The notes beneath the pieces are model-generated. The model did not search any database. It saw nothing but the letters and a program-made list of their open reading frames with translations, and was not told the DNA's origin. Shown one piece after another: positions 10,321 through 20,020 of a stretch of 64,000 nt of DNA. The position numbers and the translations under genes are program-made. Positions within the stretch are counted from its first letter, which is position 1. Each line of letters opens with the position of its first letter. Location of the stretch: assembly GCF_029946505.1 (NCBI RefSeq), contig NZ_JARZHG010000038.1, forward strand, positions 48,948 to 112,947, given 5' to 3'. This stretch comes from Polyangium sp. y55x31. Lineage in GTDB: Bacteria > Myxococcota_A > Polyangia > Polyangiales > Polyangiaceae.

Positions 10321-10664
10321 CCCCAAAGCCAGGTCCCCGCGGTCGGCAGCGTCTTTGGGGAGGCCCCAAAGCCAGGTCCCGGCGGCCGGCAGCGTCTTTG
10401 GGGAGGTCCCAAAGCCAGGTCCCGGCGGCCGGCAGCGTCTTTGGGGAAGCCCCAAAGCCAGGTCCCGGCGGCCGGCAGCGTCTTTGGGGACGCCCCAAAG
10501 CCAGGTCCCGGCGGTCCGCAGCGTCTTTGGGGAAGCCCCAAAGCCAGGTCCCGGCGGCCGGCAGCGTCTTCGGGGAGCCCCCAAAGACGGGGCCCCGCGG
10601 CCGGCATCGTCTTCGGGGAGCCCCCAAAGGGAACGGGGGGCCGTCCGCAGGGTGTTTGGGCATC
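10321..10664. repeat. Tandem array of eight 43-bp units, each making a hairpin
   Basis: Units begin at 10321, 10364, 10407, 10450, 10493, 10536, 10579 and 10622, an exact 43-bp period, with the last unit degenerating. Each unit boundary reads CTTTGGGG-nnn-CCCCAAAG, an 8-bp stem with a 3-nt loop. The intervening sequence is a conserved GCCAGGTCCCGGCGGCCGGC-like block. Because 43 is not a multiple of three, every frame reads through as a pseudo-repeat protein, so the array is not coding. It lies between two minus-strand lipoprotein/protease genes. Confidence 0.92.
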
Positions 10665-10705
10665 TCGCGTGCCACTCCCGCCCCCTGCGGAGGCATCACG
10701 CCCTG

Positions 10706-11383
10706 TCAGGGCTGCGCGGGCCAGGCGCGGACGAACGTCGAGAAAAACGGTAACGCGTGCGCGGAGGGGTGAGGATCCACCTGGGTATCGACGCCGCTCC
10801 GCGTGCTGGAGAATTCTCCCTCCCACACGACGGCCCCCGTCGTCGTATCCACGAGCGAAACCTTCCCCGAGAGCGTGGATTCGACGGTATTGCCCCCCAT
10901 GCTCCCCGCGCCGTGCACCGCCTGCTCGTAATGCAGACGCGACAGGACGAAGTATCGCGCGTCGAGGGCGCTCTTGAGCTCGGCGAGCCGGCTCGGGTCG
11001 GTGCCCCCCTCCTCGTAGACACGCAGGAACTTGGCCTCCTCCGCGAGCGCCCCCTGGAGAGCCCGATCATGCTCGGCGTTGCTCGCGATCGGGATGTCCT
11101 GGCGATTCTGCCGGGTCGCGCGAATGAATTGCGCGGCCATCAGGGAGCGCTCCCTTGGGCCCACCTTCTCGGTGTCGAACTTCACGGGCATGATCGTGAT
11201 CCTGCCCGTGACGAGGTCCTTGGAGGTCAACGCGGGATCCGCGCGGAGGATCGTGGGTTTCCAGGCGCAACCCGCAATGGCCCCGAGCCCGAGCACGGGC
11301 ATCGCGGCGATGAAGAGCATCGAAGCCGCGCGCTTGAGGCGACCCAGGTATGTCGACGACGGAGCCGAGCTCGCGGAGCACAT
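10706..11383 (-). CDS. Lipoprotein of unknown function
   Basis: A 225-aa precursor. An Arg/Lys-containing n-region is followed by a hydrophobic stretch and a lipobox ending at Cys39 (GAIAGC). The mature part has a mixed alpha/beta pattern, with a strand set including VDTTTGAVVWEGEFSS. That segment is reminiscent of the CsgG/DUF799-type lipoproteins that assemble in the outer membrane, but the similarity is weak. The start at 11383 is uncertain; an ATG at 11320 is an alternative. No operon partner is seen. Confidence 0.6.
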   Translation of the reverse strand: MCSASSAPSSTYLGRLKRAASMLFIAAMPVLGLGAIAGCAWKPTILRADPALTSKDLVTGRITIMPVKFDTEKVGPRERSLMAAQFIRATRQNRQDIPIASNAEHDRALQGALAEEAKFLRVYEEGGTDPSRLAELKSALDARYFVLSRLHYEQAVHGAGSMGGNTVESTLSGKVSLVDTTTGAVVWEGEFSSTRSGVDTQVDPHPSAHALPFFSTFVRAWPAQP

Positions 11384-11574
11384 TTCGTTCAAGGAAAACT
11401 CCCCATCTCTCGGGTCGAGGGATCGAATGATGTGTACCCTGTCAAACGACGCTACCGGGCAAGGCGGGAGGGCGTCAAGCAGACGCCGGTTCCGCCCGCC
11501 ACCACCCGCAGACCCGAACAAATCGCTTGACATTCGCCACCTGAATCCTTCGCTCTCTCCGAGAGGTCCCGCTG

Positions 11575-14022
11575 ATGCCGATGAACCCCGTCCCTTCCGA
11601 AGAGCTCTGGCAACGTTTGGCCCAAGGAAAACACACGGCCCTCGTCGGGGCCGCGCCCCCCGAGCCGCCCGCGTCGCTCGGCGCCTGCGTCGTGCGCGTC
11701 CGTTGCGACGTCCCGCAAACGACGCTCGGTCCGCTCGCCGACGCGCGCGCCAAGCTCGAGCGCCTTCTCGGCGCATCGCAGCCGCTCTTCGCAGAGGCCC
11801 GTGATCGCGTCGTCTCGGGCCTCAGGCGCCGGCTCCTCGGCGAGATGCCCGGCCAGGCCGAAGGCGCCGAGCTCGTCGAGCTCGCGAACCGCTTCGCCGT
11901 GGAGAGCGGTCGCCCCGCGGTGCTCGTCTTCGAGGCCGTCGACGCCGCCGACGCACCCACGCTCGAAGCGCTGCGCCTGCTCGTCATGCGGAGCGGCTGG
12001 CTGAAACTCCCGCTCCTGCTCTGTTTCCGCGCCGAGCCCACGGGCACGGCCGCCTCGCTGCTCGATGCGCTCGCCACGGCCGAGGGGCGCGAGGCAATCG
12101 TGCGTCCCGCCGCCGAAGCCGTCGAAGCCGCCGAAGCCACGTCGCCCGAGCCGCCCCCCGCCGCGTTCACGCTGCGCGATCTGCCCGCGGACGTGCTGCG
12201 CGTCCTGCGCGCCGGGGCGACGGTGGGCTCGGGCTTCGAGGTGGGGCTCGTGTCGGCGCTCGTCGGAAAGAGCCCGCTCGACGTGCTCGACGTGCTGCAA
12301 CGCGCAGCCGATCTCGGTGTGCCGCTGGAAGACCGCGGCGAAGGTCGCTTCCACCTGCCCGAGCCAGTGCTCGCGGCGCTGACGAGCTCGACGCTGCCGT
12401 CGCTCTCGAACGCATGGCACCGGATGCTCGCCTCGATGCTGAAAACGGAGGAGGAGATCGTCCCGGAAGCGCCGATCGCCGAAGCACCCGCAGAGCCGGT
12501 GATCGCGGCCGCGTCCGCTGCCGATGCCGCTGCCGCGCCCGCTGCCGCGCCCGCTGCCGACGCCGCTGCCGCGACCGCTGCCGACGGCGCTCCCGCACCT
12601 GCGCCGGAACGGCCCGCGCGCACTCCGGGCGCTCCGCCGTACGCGGACCTCTTCGACAAAGCCGAGGCCCGCGAGCCCGAGCCCGAAGCCCCAACCGCGG
12701 CCGACGACGAACCCGCCCCGACCGGAGCCCCCACGGACACCGCCGCCGCCGACACCGCCGACGGCCCCGCGTTCGCCTGGATCGGCAGCCCCGCACCCGC
12801 ACCCGCCACGCCCGCGATCCGCCCCGAGCCCGTACGCGCCGCCCCGCCGGATCCTCCGCAGCCCCCGCCCGATCCCCCCCGCGCCCCCGCGCCCCCTCCA
12901 CGCGGCGACGACGCGCGCGCCGCCGGACACCTCGCCGCCGCCGGCGAGATCGAAGCCAGCATCGAGCGATATCGCGCCGCCGCCGAGAAGGCCGCCGCAA
13001 GAGGCGCCTTCACCCAGGCCCTCGCCCACGGCAGCCGCGCCCTCGCCCTCCTCGAAAACCTCCCGCCCACGCGCGAGCGTCGCGTCCTCCGCGTCCGCCT
13101 CCTCGTCGATCTCGGCCGCCTCCAGTGGCAAGCCGCAGGCCCCGATCCCGCCTTCACCCTGCGCCGCGCCCTCGCCGCGCTCGACGCCGCACGCGCCGCC
13201 CTCGGCGACGCCGGCCCCGCCGAGCTGCGCACCGAGATCGCCGTCCTCATCGCGAGCGTCTGCTACGACCTCGGCGACATGCGCTCCCTCGAGCGCGCCG
13301 AGGCCGAGCTCTCCCGCGAGAGCCGCGCCCTGCTCGACGCCGGCGACGCCCTCGGCGCCGCGCGTCTCCTCAACGACCAGGCCGCCGTCTACGTCCGCAT
13401 GGGCGACCCCGTGCGCGCCGTCCACCTCCTCACGGAGTCGCGCAACGTCTTCGAGCAACGCGCGCCGAACGATCCCGTCGCCATCCTCGAGCTCGCCGAG
13501 ACGGATCACCTGCTCGCGCGCATCCCGCTGACCGTCCCGCCGCGCCCCGGCCGCGAAGTCGACGCCCTCAACATGGGCATCGATCACGCGCTCGCCGCCG
13601 AGCGCACCTACAAGCGTCTCGGCGCCGCCCGCGAGCTCGCACGCGTATGGGAGACGCTCGGCCGCCTCGAGCACAAGAAGGGTCGCCTCGACCGCGCCGC
13701 CGAGCGTCTGTCCGCCTCCCTCGAGCTCGGCCAGAAGCTCGGCGACATCGTGGGTCTCGCACGCTCAGCCGCCGCGATGAGCGAGGTCCTCGCCGCAAGC
13801 GGCCGCTTCCGCGACGCCTTCGGTCTGCTCGGCGACTCGATCGCGCTGAACCTCGAAAAAGGCTCGCTCATCGGCATCGCCGAGTCACGCCGCGCCTTCA
13901 CGGAGCTCCTGCGCAAAGCCCCGCGTGATCCAGGCGTCGAGGAAGCCGCACGCGCCGTCGCCAAACGTCTCGCCGAAGCCGACGCAGTCTTGCCGCGGAT
14001 CGAGCTACCAGGTTCGAGGTGA
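11575..14022 (+). CDS. Large TPR-repeat protein with a degenerate ATPase-like N-terminus
   Basis: An 815-aa protein. Residues 1-290 resemble the ATPase and winged-helix arrangement of AAA/STAND proteins (PAVLVFEAVDAADAPTLEAL resembles a Walker B/sensor region), but no intact Walker A loop is visible, so ATP binding is doubtful. Residues about 300-445 are an Ala/Pro-rich linker of low complexity. Residues about 450-800 are TPR-like helical repeats (GDPVRAVHLLTESRNVFEQ; LGRLEHKKGRLDRAAERL). The start follows GAGAGG by about 7 nt, with a second ATG 6 nt on. It is probably a cytosolic scaffold or signalling protein. Confidence 0.72.
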   Translation: MPMNPVPSEELWQRLAQGKHTALVGAAPPEPPASLGACVVRVRCDVPQTTLGPLADARAKLERLLGASQPLFAEARDRVVSGLRRRLLGEMPGQAEGAELVELANRFAVESGRPAVLVFEAVDAADAPTLEALRLLVMRSGWLKLPLLLCFRAEPTGTAASLLDALATAEGREAIVRPAAEAVEAAEATSPEPPPAAFTLRDLPADVLRVLRAGATVGSGFEVGLVSALVGKSPLDVLDVLQRAADLGVPLEDRGEGRFHLPEPVLAALTSSTLPSLSNAWHRMLASMLKTEEEIVPEAPIAEAPAEPVIAAASAADAAAAPAAAPAADAAAATAADGAPAPAPERPARTPGAPPYADLFDKAEAREPEPEAPTAADDEPAPTGAPTDTAAADTADGPAFAWIGSPAPAPATPAIRPEPVRAAPPDPPQPPPDPPRAPAPPPRGDDARAAGHLAAAGEIEASIERYRAAAEKAAARGAFTQALAHGSRALALLENLPPTRERRVLRVRLLVDLGRLQWQAAGPDPAFTLRRALAALDAARAALGDAGPAELRTEIAVLIASVCYDLGDMRSLERAEAELSRESRALLDAGDALGAARLLNDQAAVYVRMGDPVRAVHLLTESRNVFEQRAPNDPVAILELAETDHLLARIPLTVPPRPGREVDALNMGIDHALAAERTYKRLGAARELARVWETLGRLEHKKGRLDRAAERLSASLELGQKLGDIVGLARSAAAMSEVLAASGRFRDAFGLLGDSIALNLEKGSLIGIAESRRAFTELLRKAPRDPGVEEAARAVAKRLAEADAVLPRIELPGSR

Positions 14023-14050
14023 CGGCGGAGAGGTGTTCCATGGCGTAGCG

Positions 14051-14152
14051 CCGGGGTTTCACCCCGGACCCGACGAGGGGCTGTCCGCCCCTCGACCCGG
14101 ACCAGCGCAAGCGCTGGACCTTTGATGCATCGACCGCGATGCGGTCGATGCA
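14051..14152 (+). repeat. REP-like element, copy A, with terminal hairpin
   Basis: The core (14051-14119) has three short palindromes ending in CCAGCGCAAGCGCTGG. Immediately after it comes a perfect 12-bp stem with the loop GAT (14126-14152). Copies B and C at 14899 and 15103 share the core and the GCGATGC centre but have different outer stem sequences. It lies just after the stop of the TPR gene and could act as a terminator or mRNA stabiliser. Confidence 0.8.
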
Positions 14153-14204
14153 CAGGCGCATGGGGTTTCACTCGCGACGCCTGTGGAACACCTTCCAAGG
14201 GGAC

Positions 14205-14332
14205 TAGCAGCCTGTGGAATCATCGTCGCGAGCGCCCCGAAGCTAGGGCGACGGAGCGAGGAATCCTGAAGGATTTCGAGCGATGTCGACCGACGATTCG
14301 GGGCGCGCAGCAGATAAGTCCACAGGCTGCTA
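14205..14332. mobile_element. MITE-like element with 12-bp terminal inverted repeats and TA duplication
   Basis: GCAGCCTGTGGA (14207-14218) and TCCACAGGCTGC (14319-14330) are perfect inverted repeats, each flanked by TA (14205-14206 and 14331-14332). The element is 124 bp between the TA copies and has no open frame. Internal GCGCCCCGAA (14232) and TTCGGGGCGC (14297) add a second palindrome. TA duplication and short inverted ends fit a non-autonomous IS630/Tc1-type element. The right TA lies inside the TAG stop codon of the PDZ gene. Confidence 0.75.
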
Positions 14333-14728
14333 GCGGAGTGTCACCCAGACCTTCACGGTCTTGCCCGTACGCACGTCGACGATGCCCAGCTTCACCTTCG
14401 TGCCGCTGGACAGGCCTTGCAACCTGCGGGCAAGCCCGTACTGGTCCAAGACCGGCCGATCATTGACGGACGTGATGATGTCACCCACCTCGGCGATGTA
14501 GGTCCCGCCTCCCACGATGCTCGTTCGCAAGAGCGGGCTGAGGAAATGAAGGCTGCGAATTTCAGCGCCCGCCAGGCCAGGCCTGGCACTGGAAGCGAAG
14601 TCAGCGCCGAGGGCATAGTTGCTGGAGGGCGGGATGATGATATCAGCCCGCGCCGTCGCCGACGGCATCACGAAAACACCGCTAGTCGCCAGCGCGAACG
14701 CAAACGTCATGGGCCTGATGAATCGCAT
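14330..14728 (-). CDS. Secreted PDZ-domain protein
   Basis: A 132-aa precursor. Residues 1-27 form a Sec signal peptide ending in ATARA. Residues about 60-130 form a PDZ domain: the GDIITSVNDRPV element and the following helix (QYGLARRLQGL) match the peptide-binding repeat of DegP/RseP-type PDZ domains. No protease domain is attached, so it may bind protein C-termini in the periplasm as an adaptor. The start at 14728 follows AAAGGGGGG. Its TAG stop overlaps the TA of the MITE-like insertion downstream. Confidence 0.75.
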   Translation of the reverse strand: MRFIRPMTFAFALATSGVFVMPSATARADIIIPPSSNYALGADFASSARPGLAGAEIRSLHFLSPLLRTSIVGGGTYIAEVGDIITSVNDRPVLDQYGLARRLQGLSSGTKVKLGIVDVRTGKTVKVWVTLR

Positions 14729-14898
14729 GATTCCCCCCTTTCCGGCGCGATCGCGGCTGCGCCCCCTACGCGGCGCGCATTCCACATCGCGCGATCACAC
14801 GTATTCAATGCGTCCACGATGTATGCGCGTCAACGCAGGAGCCGGGGAAATTGGCTTGACAAATGCGCGTCGACGGCGCCGAGGCCGACGCGGATTCG

Positions 14899-15002
14899 CT
14901 GGGGCTTTGCCCCAGACCCCACCGGGGCTATCCGCCCCTGGACCCGGACCAGCGCAAGCGCTGGACTCGGGGTCGATGAACTGCGCGATGCGCAGTTCAT
15001 CG
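14899..15002 (+). repeat. REP-like element, copy B, with terminal hairpin
   Basis: The core (14899-14966) is nearly identical to copy A in its second half (CCCCTGGACCCGGACCAGCG). It is followed by a perfect 13-bp stem with the loop GAT (14974-15002, CGATGAACTGCGC on the left arm). The orientation is the same as copy A. Confidence 0.8.
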
Positions 15003-15102
15003 AACGCGCCAGGTCAAGACAGGCGACGACGTTGCCAGCCGAGACCGCAGCGCTGACGGTTCCAGCTTGAAACCGACCTCCGCGGTCTTGCCACCGGCCC
15101 GC

Positions 15103-15207
15103 TGGAAAAACTGCGCATCGCGCAGTTTTTCCACCTGAGGTCCAGGGCTTGCCCTGGTCCGGGTCGAGGGGCGGATAGCCCCCGCGGGGCCCGGGGCAGC
15201 GCCCCGG
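15103..15207 (-). repeat. REP-like element, copy C, inverted, with terminal hairpin
   Basis: On the minus strand this copy has the same order as A and B: core (15140-15207), then a perfect 14-bp stem with a 3-nt loop (15103-15133, TGGAAAAACTGCGC on the plus strand). It shares AACTGCGC-GAT-GCGCAGTT with copy B. It lies 22 bp beyond the stop of the TPR/membrane protein gene and may serve as its terminator. Confidence 0.8.
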
Positions 15208-15229
15208 CGAAGCGCTCCAGCTCAGCCTG

Positions 15230-16086
15230 CTAGAACGACCCGCCCGCCACGATGCCGCCGCCGCCTGGCAAGAACCACGGTGCGACGGCGGTCTTCTTCT
15301 CTTCCGCGCCCTTTTTCCCGCCGCTCTGCGTCACCACGAGCACCACGCCTACCGCTGCCGCTACGCCTCCGCCGATCAGCATGATGTCGCCGACCGTGGC
15401 GAACGTGTTCGACGACTCGATGTCGTCCTGCGCTGACGAACGACAGAGCTGCCGACCATCCGCCGTCTTTCCACACACGACCGACTCGTCGGGCCTTTTC
15501 GCTGCGGCCAGGATGTCGAGCACGCCGCCGCCGATCGCCACGGCCCCGCCTACGGCCGCGAGGATCACGCCTGGCATGAAGATCTTGCCGCCTTCGCGCT
15601 TCGCTCGCTCGTCGGCGTCGCGTTTGTCCTTCTCGGCCTTCTCGGACTTCTCCTTCGCGTCCTTGTCTGCCTTCTCCTTCGCGATGCGCTCGTCGAGCTT
15701 CGCGAGCCGCGCGTCGAGATCTGCGTGCTCCTCTGGCGGCGCGGCTTCACGCCAGCGGCCGAGGTATTCGCGCGCCTTCTCGGCCTTCCCGAGCCGCTCG
15801 TAGGCGTTCGCGATGCTCTCGAGGATCAGCTCTCGCTGCGAGAGCTCGTAGGACATTTCCCACACCTCGATCGCCTTCTCGTAGTCGCCCTTCGTGTAGA
15901 GATCCTCGCCCTGCTGGAACAGGCGCTTGGCCTCGACGAGCTTCGGATCGTTCTTGTTCGGCGGCTTCTTCTTCGCCGCTGGCGCGGACGGCGCTGGCTT
16001 CTTCGCCTGGGCCGAGGCCTCGGGGCTCGCGACGAGGAAGGACAAACCGAGGAGCGACGCCGCGACGAGCGGCATGGAGCGACGGA

Positions 16087-16090
<4 letters not shown>
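15230..16090 (-). CDS. Secreted TPR protein with coiled-coil and two C-terminal TM segments
   Basis: A 286-aa protein. Residues 1-28 are a Sec signal peptide (ASPEASAQA). A Lys/Pro/Ala-rich stretch is followed by TPR-like repeats (LFQQGEDLYTKGDYEKAIEV; IANAYERLGKAEKAREYL), then a highly charged Lys/Glu/Asp coiled coil (residues about 125-165), then two Gly/Ala/Val membrane segments at about 170-190 and 230-255. The ATG overlaps the stop of the upstream kinase gene by 4 nt, so it is probably co-translated and could be a scaffold or substrate for that kinase. Confidence 0.75.
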
Positions 16091-17634
<1,544 letters not shown>

Positions 17635-17764
17635 GGGGAGGATGATGCCACCGGGGCGGACGGGAGCGGAAGGGGAAAGGAAGGAAGGGCGGGCGCGGGT
17701 GGAGAGGGCGGCGGACGCGGACCGGGGACGGAAGCGGTCGCAAAGGGGATGGACGAAAGGAACC

Positions 17765-17800
17765 GGGCCCGATCGGCCTCCGAGGAGACCGACCGGGCCC
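17765..17800 (-). terminator. Imperfect hairpin downstream of the first low-complexity lipoprotein
   Basis: GGGCCCGATCGGCCTCC pairs with GGAGACCGACCGGGCCC with few mismatches, about 45 bp after the stop at 17846. A related hairpin lies at the same distance after the paralogous gene. No clear U-tract follows, so termination is inferred from position and conservation. Confidence 0.55.
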
Positions 17801-17845
17801 GTACGTTCACGTCACGAAGTCAATGCGTCAGAGCCACCTGGCCGC

Positions 17846-18649
17846 TCACCAGTAACGGCGGTGATGACGGTAGTACGGGTAGCGGCCGTAGTAGCCGCCG
17901 TAGTACGGGTAACGGCCGTAGTAGCCGCCGTAGTACGGGTAGCGGCCATAGTACCCGCCGTAGTACGGGTAGCGGCCGTAGTAGCCGCCGTAGTACGGGT
18001 AGCGGCCGTAGTAGCCGCCGTAGTACGGGTAACGGCCGTAGTAGCCGCCGTAGTACCGGTGACGGCCGTACCACTGGTTCGAGAGCGCTTCCTGCGACTC
18101 GCCGGTCGATTCCTCGGCCAGGCTGAGCTCTCCCTCACCGGCGGCCGTCTGGCCCGCGATCTCCTCGTGGCCCGGCACCTGGCTCTCTTCGATGCTCTCC
18201 GCACCCGCGACCTGCCCGCTCTCCTCTGCCTGCCCGAGCGCCGGCTGCTCCGCGGCCTTCTCCTGCGCCGGGATCGGGGCGGCCTTGCTGAAGCCCTTGC
18301 CGAGGCCCTGCGCGAGGCCCTTGCCGAGCCCCTTACCGAGGTTCTGCTCGAAGCCCTTGCCGAGGTTCTGCTCGAAGCCCTTGCCGAGCCCCTTCTCCAG
18401 GCCCTTGCCGAGCATGCCGCGCAGGACCTGGCCGCCCATGGGCAGGTTCTCGCCGAGCTGGGTGCCCTGGCCCGTCGAGATCTCCGACGTTCCGCTGATG
18501 TGCCCCTTGGTGATCCCCGCGCCCTTCTCCACGTTCGCGAGCGCGCTCTCCGTCTCGTCGAGATCCCCGATCTCGGCCGCGCAACCCGTCATCCAGACGC
18601 CCGCGGACACCGAGAGAATCAGCGCCGCGATCTTCGACACGTTCTTCAT
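17846..18649 (-). CDS. Lipoprotein with GKG repeats and a Tyr/Gly decapeptide C-terminal repeat
   Basis: A 267-aa precursor. The signal ends at a lipobox Cys at residue 23 (GVWMTGC). The mature part has glycine repeats (LGKGLEKGLGKGFEQN), a Glu/Ala/Gly-rich acidic section, and a C-terminal tail of about six copies of the 10-residue unit GGYYGRYPYY ending in HHRRYW. The 30-bp DNA units are nearly identical, so copy number could change by slippage. It is a close paralogue of the next upstream gene in its signal, architecture, upstream block and downstream hairpin. Tyr/Gly-rich tails are seen in cell-surface and matrix proteins; the function is unknown. The start follows GGGAGG. Confidence 0.75.
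   Translation of the reverse strand: MKNVSKIAALILSVSAGVWMTGCAAEIGDLDETESALANVEKGAGITKGHISGTSEISTGQGTQLGENLPMGGQVLRGMLGKGLEKGLGKGFEQNLGKGFEQNLGKGLGKGLAQGLGKGFSKAAPIPAQEKAAEQPALGQAEESGQVAGAESIEESQVPGHEEIAGQTAAGEGELSLAEESTGESQEALSNQWYGRHRYYGGYYGRYPYYGGYYGRYPYYGGYYGRYPYYGGYYGRYPYYGGYYGRYPYYGGYYGRYPYYRHHRRYW
17875..18060 (-). repeat. 30-bp tandem repeat encoding the Tyr/Gly tail
   Basis: About six copies of a 30-bp unit begin at 17875, 17905, 17935, 17965, 17995 and 18025 with one or two substitutions each. They are in frame and encode the decapeptide GGYYGRYPYY, so they are part of the lipoprotein gene. The low divergence suggests recent amplification or gene conversion. Confidence 0.85.
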
Positions 18650-18730
18650 ACGAACCTCCCCCTGTTTCCACTTCGCAGCGGCCTTCCTCCCTCGCCGCGA
18701 ACAGCAATCCGTTCGCATTCGGCGAGAGGC

Positions 18731-18781
18731 TCCGACCACAAGCGAATTCCTTTGGCCGGGGCGGTCCGACGTCGAGCGGTC
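18731..18781 (-). promoter_or_regulatory. Conserved 51-bp upstream block, copy 1
   Basis: This block matches 19828-19878 at 44 of 51 positions and lies 82 bp from the start at 18649. The other copy lies 84 bp from its start. Sequence between block and gene is much less conserved, so the block was probably kept by selection, as a promoter or activator site. Conserved words are AAGCGAATTC and GACGTCGAGCGGTC on the plus strand. Confidence 0.6.
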
Positions 18782-18886
18782 TCGGCACTGGAACGTGCGG
18801 GACGCGTGTCGCCCCGCGGGCTCGAAAAAGACGAGGTACGGAGCAGGCTCATTTGCTTGGAAATGGTGGAGCGTGAAAATGAAACA

Positions 18887-18918
18887 GGCCCGATCGAACT
18901 CCGAGAAGTCCAACCGGG
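18887..18918 (-). terminator. Imperfect hairpin downstream of the second low-complexity lipoprotein
   Basis: GGCCCGATCGAACT pairs imperfectly with AGTCCAACCGGGCC, about 47 bp after the stop at 18965. It resembles the hairpin at 17765-17800, so the duplication included the 3' flank. Confidence 0.5.
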
Positions 18919-18964
18919 CCCGTAAGGTCACGTCATGCGCTCGGTTCGGCGAGATCCCGAGCTC

Positions 18965-19744
18965 TCACCAGCAAAGGCTGCCGTAGCCGCCCCAGTAGCC
19001 GCCGCAACCGCCCCAGCCGCCCCAGCCGCCCCAGCCGCCCCAGGGCCGACGCCAGCCGCCCCAGCCCCAGCCACCACGCCACCCGGGGCCGTACCAGCCA
19101 CCACGCCACCCGGGGCCGTACCAGCCCCACCACTGCGTCGAGAGCGCCTCTTGCGACGACGCCGTATCGCCCTCTTCCGCGGCCTGACCCGCGCTCTCCT
19201 CGTGGCGGAGGCCCAGATCCGCGCCCTGCCCCTCGCTGTCGAGCGCCTGGTTTTCCTCGAACCTCTCCTGGCCGCCGATCTGGCCGCCGACCTGCCCGCC
19301 GACCTGCCCGCCGAGCTGACCGCCGGCCTGGCCGCCGACCTGCCCGCCAATCCGGCCGCCAACCTGACCGCCGGCCTGACCGCCGGCCTGACCGCCGGCC
19401 TGACCGCCGGCCTGGCCGCCGGCCTGACCGCCGACCTGACCGCCGCCGATCTGACCGCCGAGCCCGCGCTCTTCCGTCTGCGTGCCGCCCGAGACCCGCG
19501 CGCCCTTGCCGAGCATGCCGCCCTCGAATTGGCCGCCGCCCAGACCCCGCTCCTTCGAGATGCCCGAGATCCCCGCCTGGCCGCCGCCGAGATGCCCCTT
19601 GGTGATGCCCTTGCCCTCGTGCACGTTGGCGAGCGCGGAATCGGTATCCTCGTTCGCATCACCGAGCTCGGCCGCGCAACCGGTCAGCCAAACGCCGGCC
19701 GACGCGGACAGGATCAGCGCAACGATCCTCGACACGTTCTTCAT
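18965..19744 (-). CDS. Lipoprotein with GGQ repeats and a Trp/Gly-rich C-terminal repeat
   Basis: A 259-aa precursor that opens with MKNVSRIVALILSASAGVW and a lipobox Cys at residue 23, closely matching its downstream paralogue. The middle is a long run of GGQAGGQ/GGQVGGQ triplet-like repeats. An acidic region and a conserved SSQEALS junction lead to a tail of Trp/Gly/Tyr repeats (WYGPGWRGGW; GGWGGWGG) ending in SLCW. The tail differs from the Tyr tail of its paralogue, while the N-terminus, the SQEALS junction and the flanking DNA are shared. Probably a secreted surface or matrix component; the function is unknown. Confidence 0.75.
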   Translation of the reverse strand: MKNVSRIVALILSASAGVWLTGCAAELGDANEDTDSALANVHEGKGITKGHLGGGQAGISGISKERGLGGGQFEGGMLGKGARVSGGTQTEERGLGGQIGGGQVGGQAGGQAGGQAGGQAGGQAGGQVGGRIGGQVGGQAGGQLGGQVGGQVGGQIGGQERFEENQALDSEGQGADLGLRHEESAGQAAEEGDTASSQEALSTQWWGWYGPGWRGGWYGPGWRGGWGWGGWRRPWGGWGGWGGWGGCGGYWGGYGSLCW

Positions 19745-19827
19745 ACGATCCTCCCCCTGTTTCCTGTTCGATGAGGTCGTACCTACGCGAAAAAGAACAC
19801 ACATCGATGTGTCCGCTCGCGCAAAGG

Positions 19828-19878
19828 TCCGACCCCAAGCGAATTCATTCGGCGCGGGCGCTCGGACGTCGAGCGGTC
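19828..19878 (-). promoter_or_regulatory. Conserved 51-bp upstream block, copy 2
   Basis: The partner of 18731-18781: 44 of 51 positions are identical, at nearly the same distance (84 bp) from its gene's start codon. It is a likely shared promoter or regulator-binding region for the paralogous lipoproteins. Confidence 0.6.
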
Positions 19879-20020
19879 CGTCGATGGAACACACGCCGTG
19901 GGCGTTCGCCCGACACAGGGAAAAGCCTCATGGGAGGGCCCCTACGGGCCGTGCCGATGCCCCTCCCGCGCCGCGCGGGCCACGTTTTCAGGGCCGCGCG
20001 GCGCGGGCGCGGAGACAGTC

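Larger units (their letters stand above)
14729..15229. other. Intergenic region holding REP copies B and C
   Basis: No gene is visible. The left 130 bp must contain the promoter of the PDZ gene. The rest is dominated by two REP-like elements in opposite orientation, whose perfect hairpins lie at 14974-15002 and 15103-15133. Sequence between them shows no coding character. Confidence 0.6.
18650..18964. other. Intergenic region between the paralogous lipoprotein genes
   Basis: No gene is visible. It holds the hairpin after the upstream paralogue (18887-18918) and the conserved 51-bp block upstream of the downstream paralogue (18731-18781). The rest shows no coding character. Confidence 0.6.

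Noticed and set aside
10321..10664. Possible CRISPR array
   Set aside because: Units are contiguous copies of one sequence with no variable spacers of regular length, and no cas gene is nearby.
10135..10977. Several open frames with PGPG/FGASPKTLPAAGTW-like repeats across the 43-bp array
   Set aside because: The 43-bp period shifts frame each unit, so all frames give similar pseudo-repeats; the DNA hairpins explain the pattern.
11452..13674. A 740-codon open frame antisense to the TPR protein
   Set aside because: Gly/Ala/Arg-rich mirror of the real gene, with no recognisable domain or ribosome site.
17875..18060. Possible CRISPR-like or regulatory tandem repeat
   Set aside because: The 30-bp units are in frame and encode the Tyr/Gly decapeptide of the lipoprotein.
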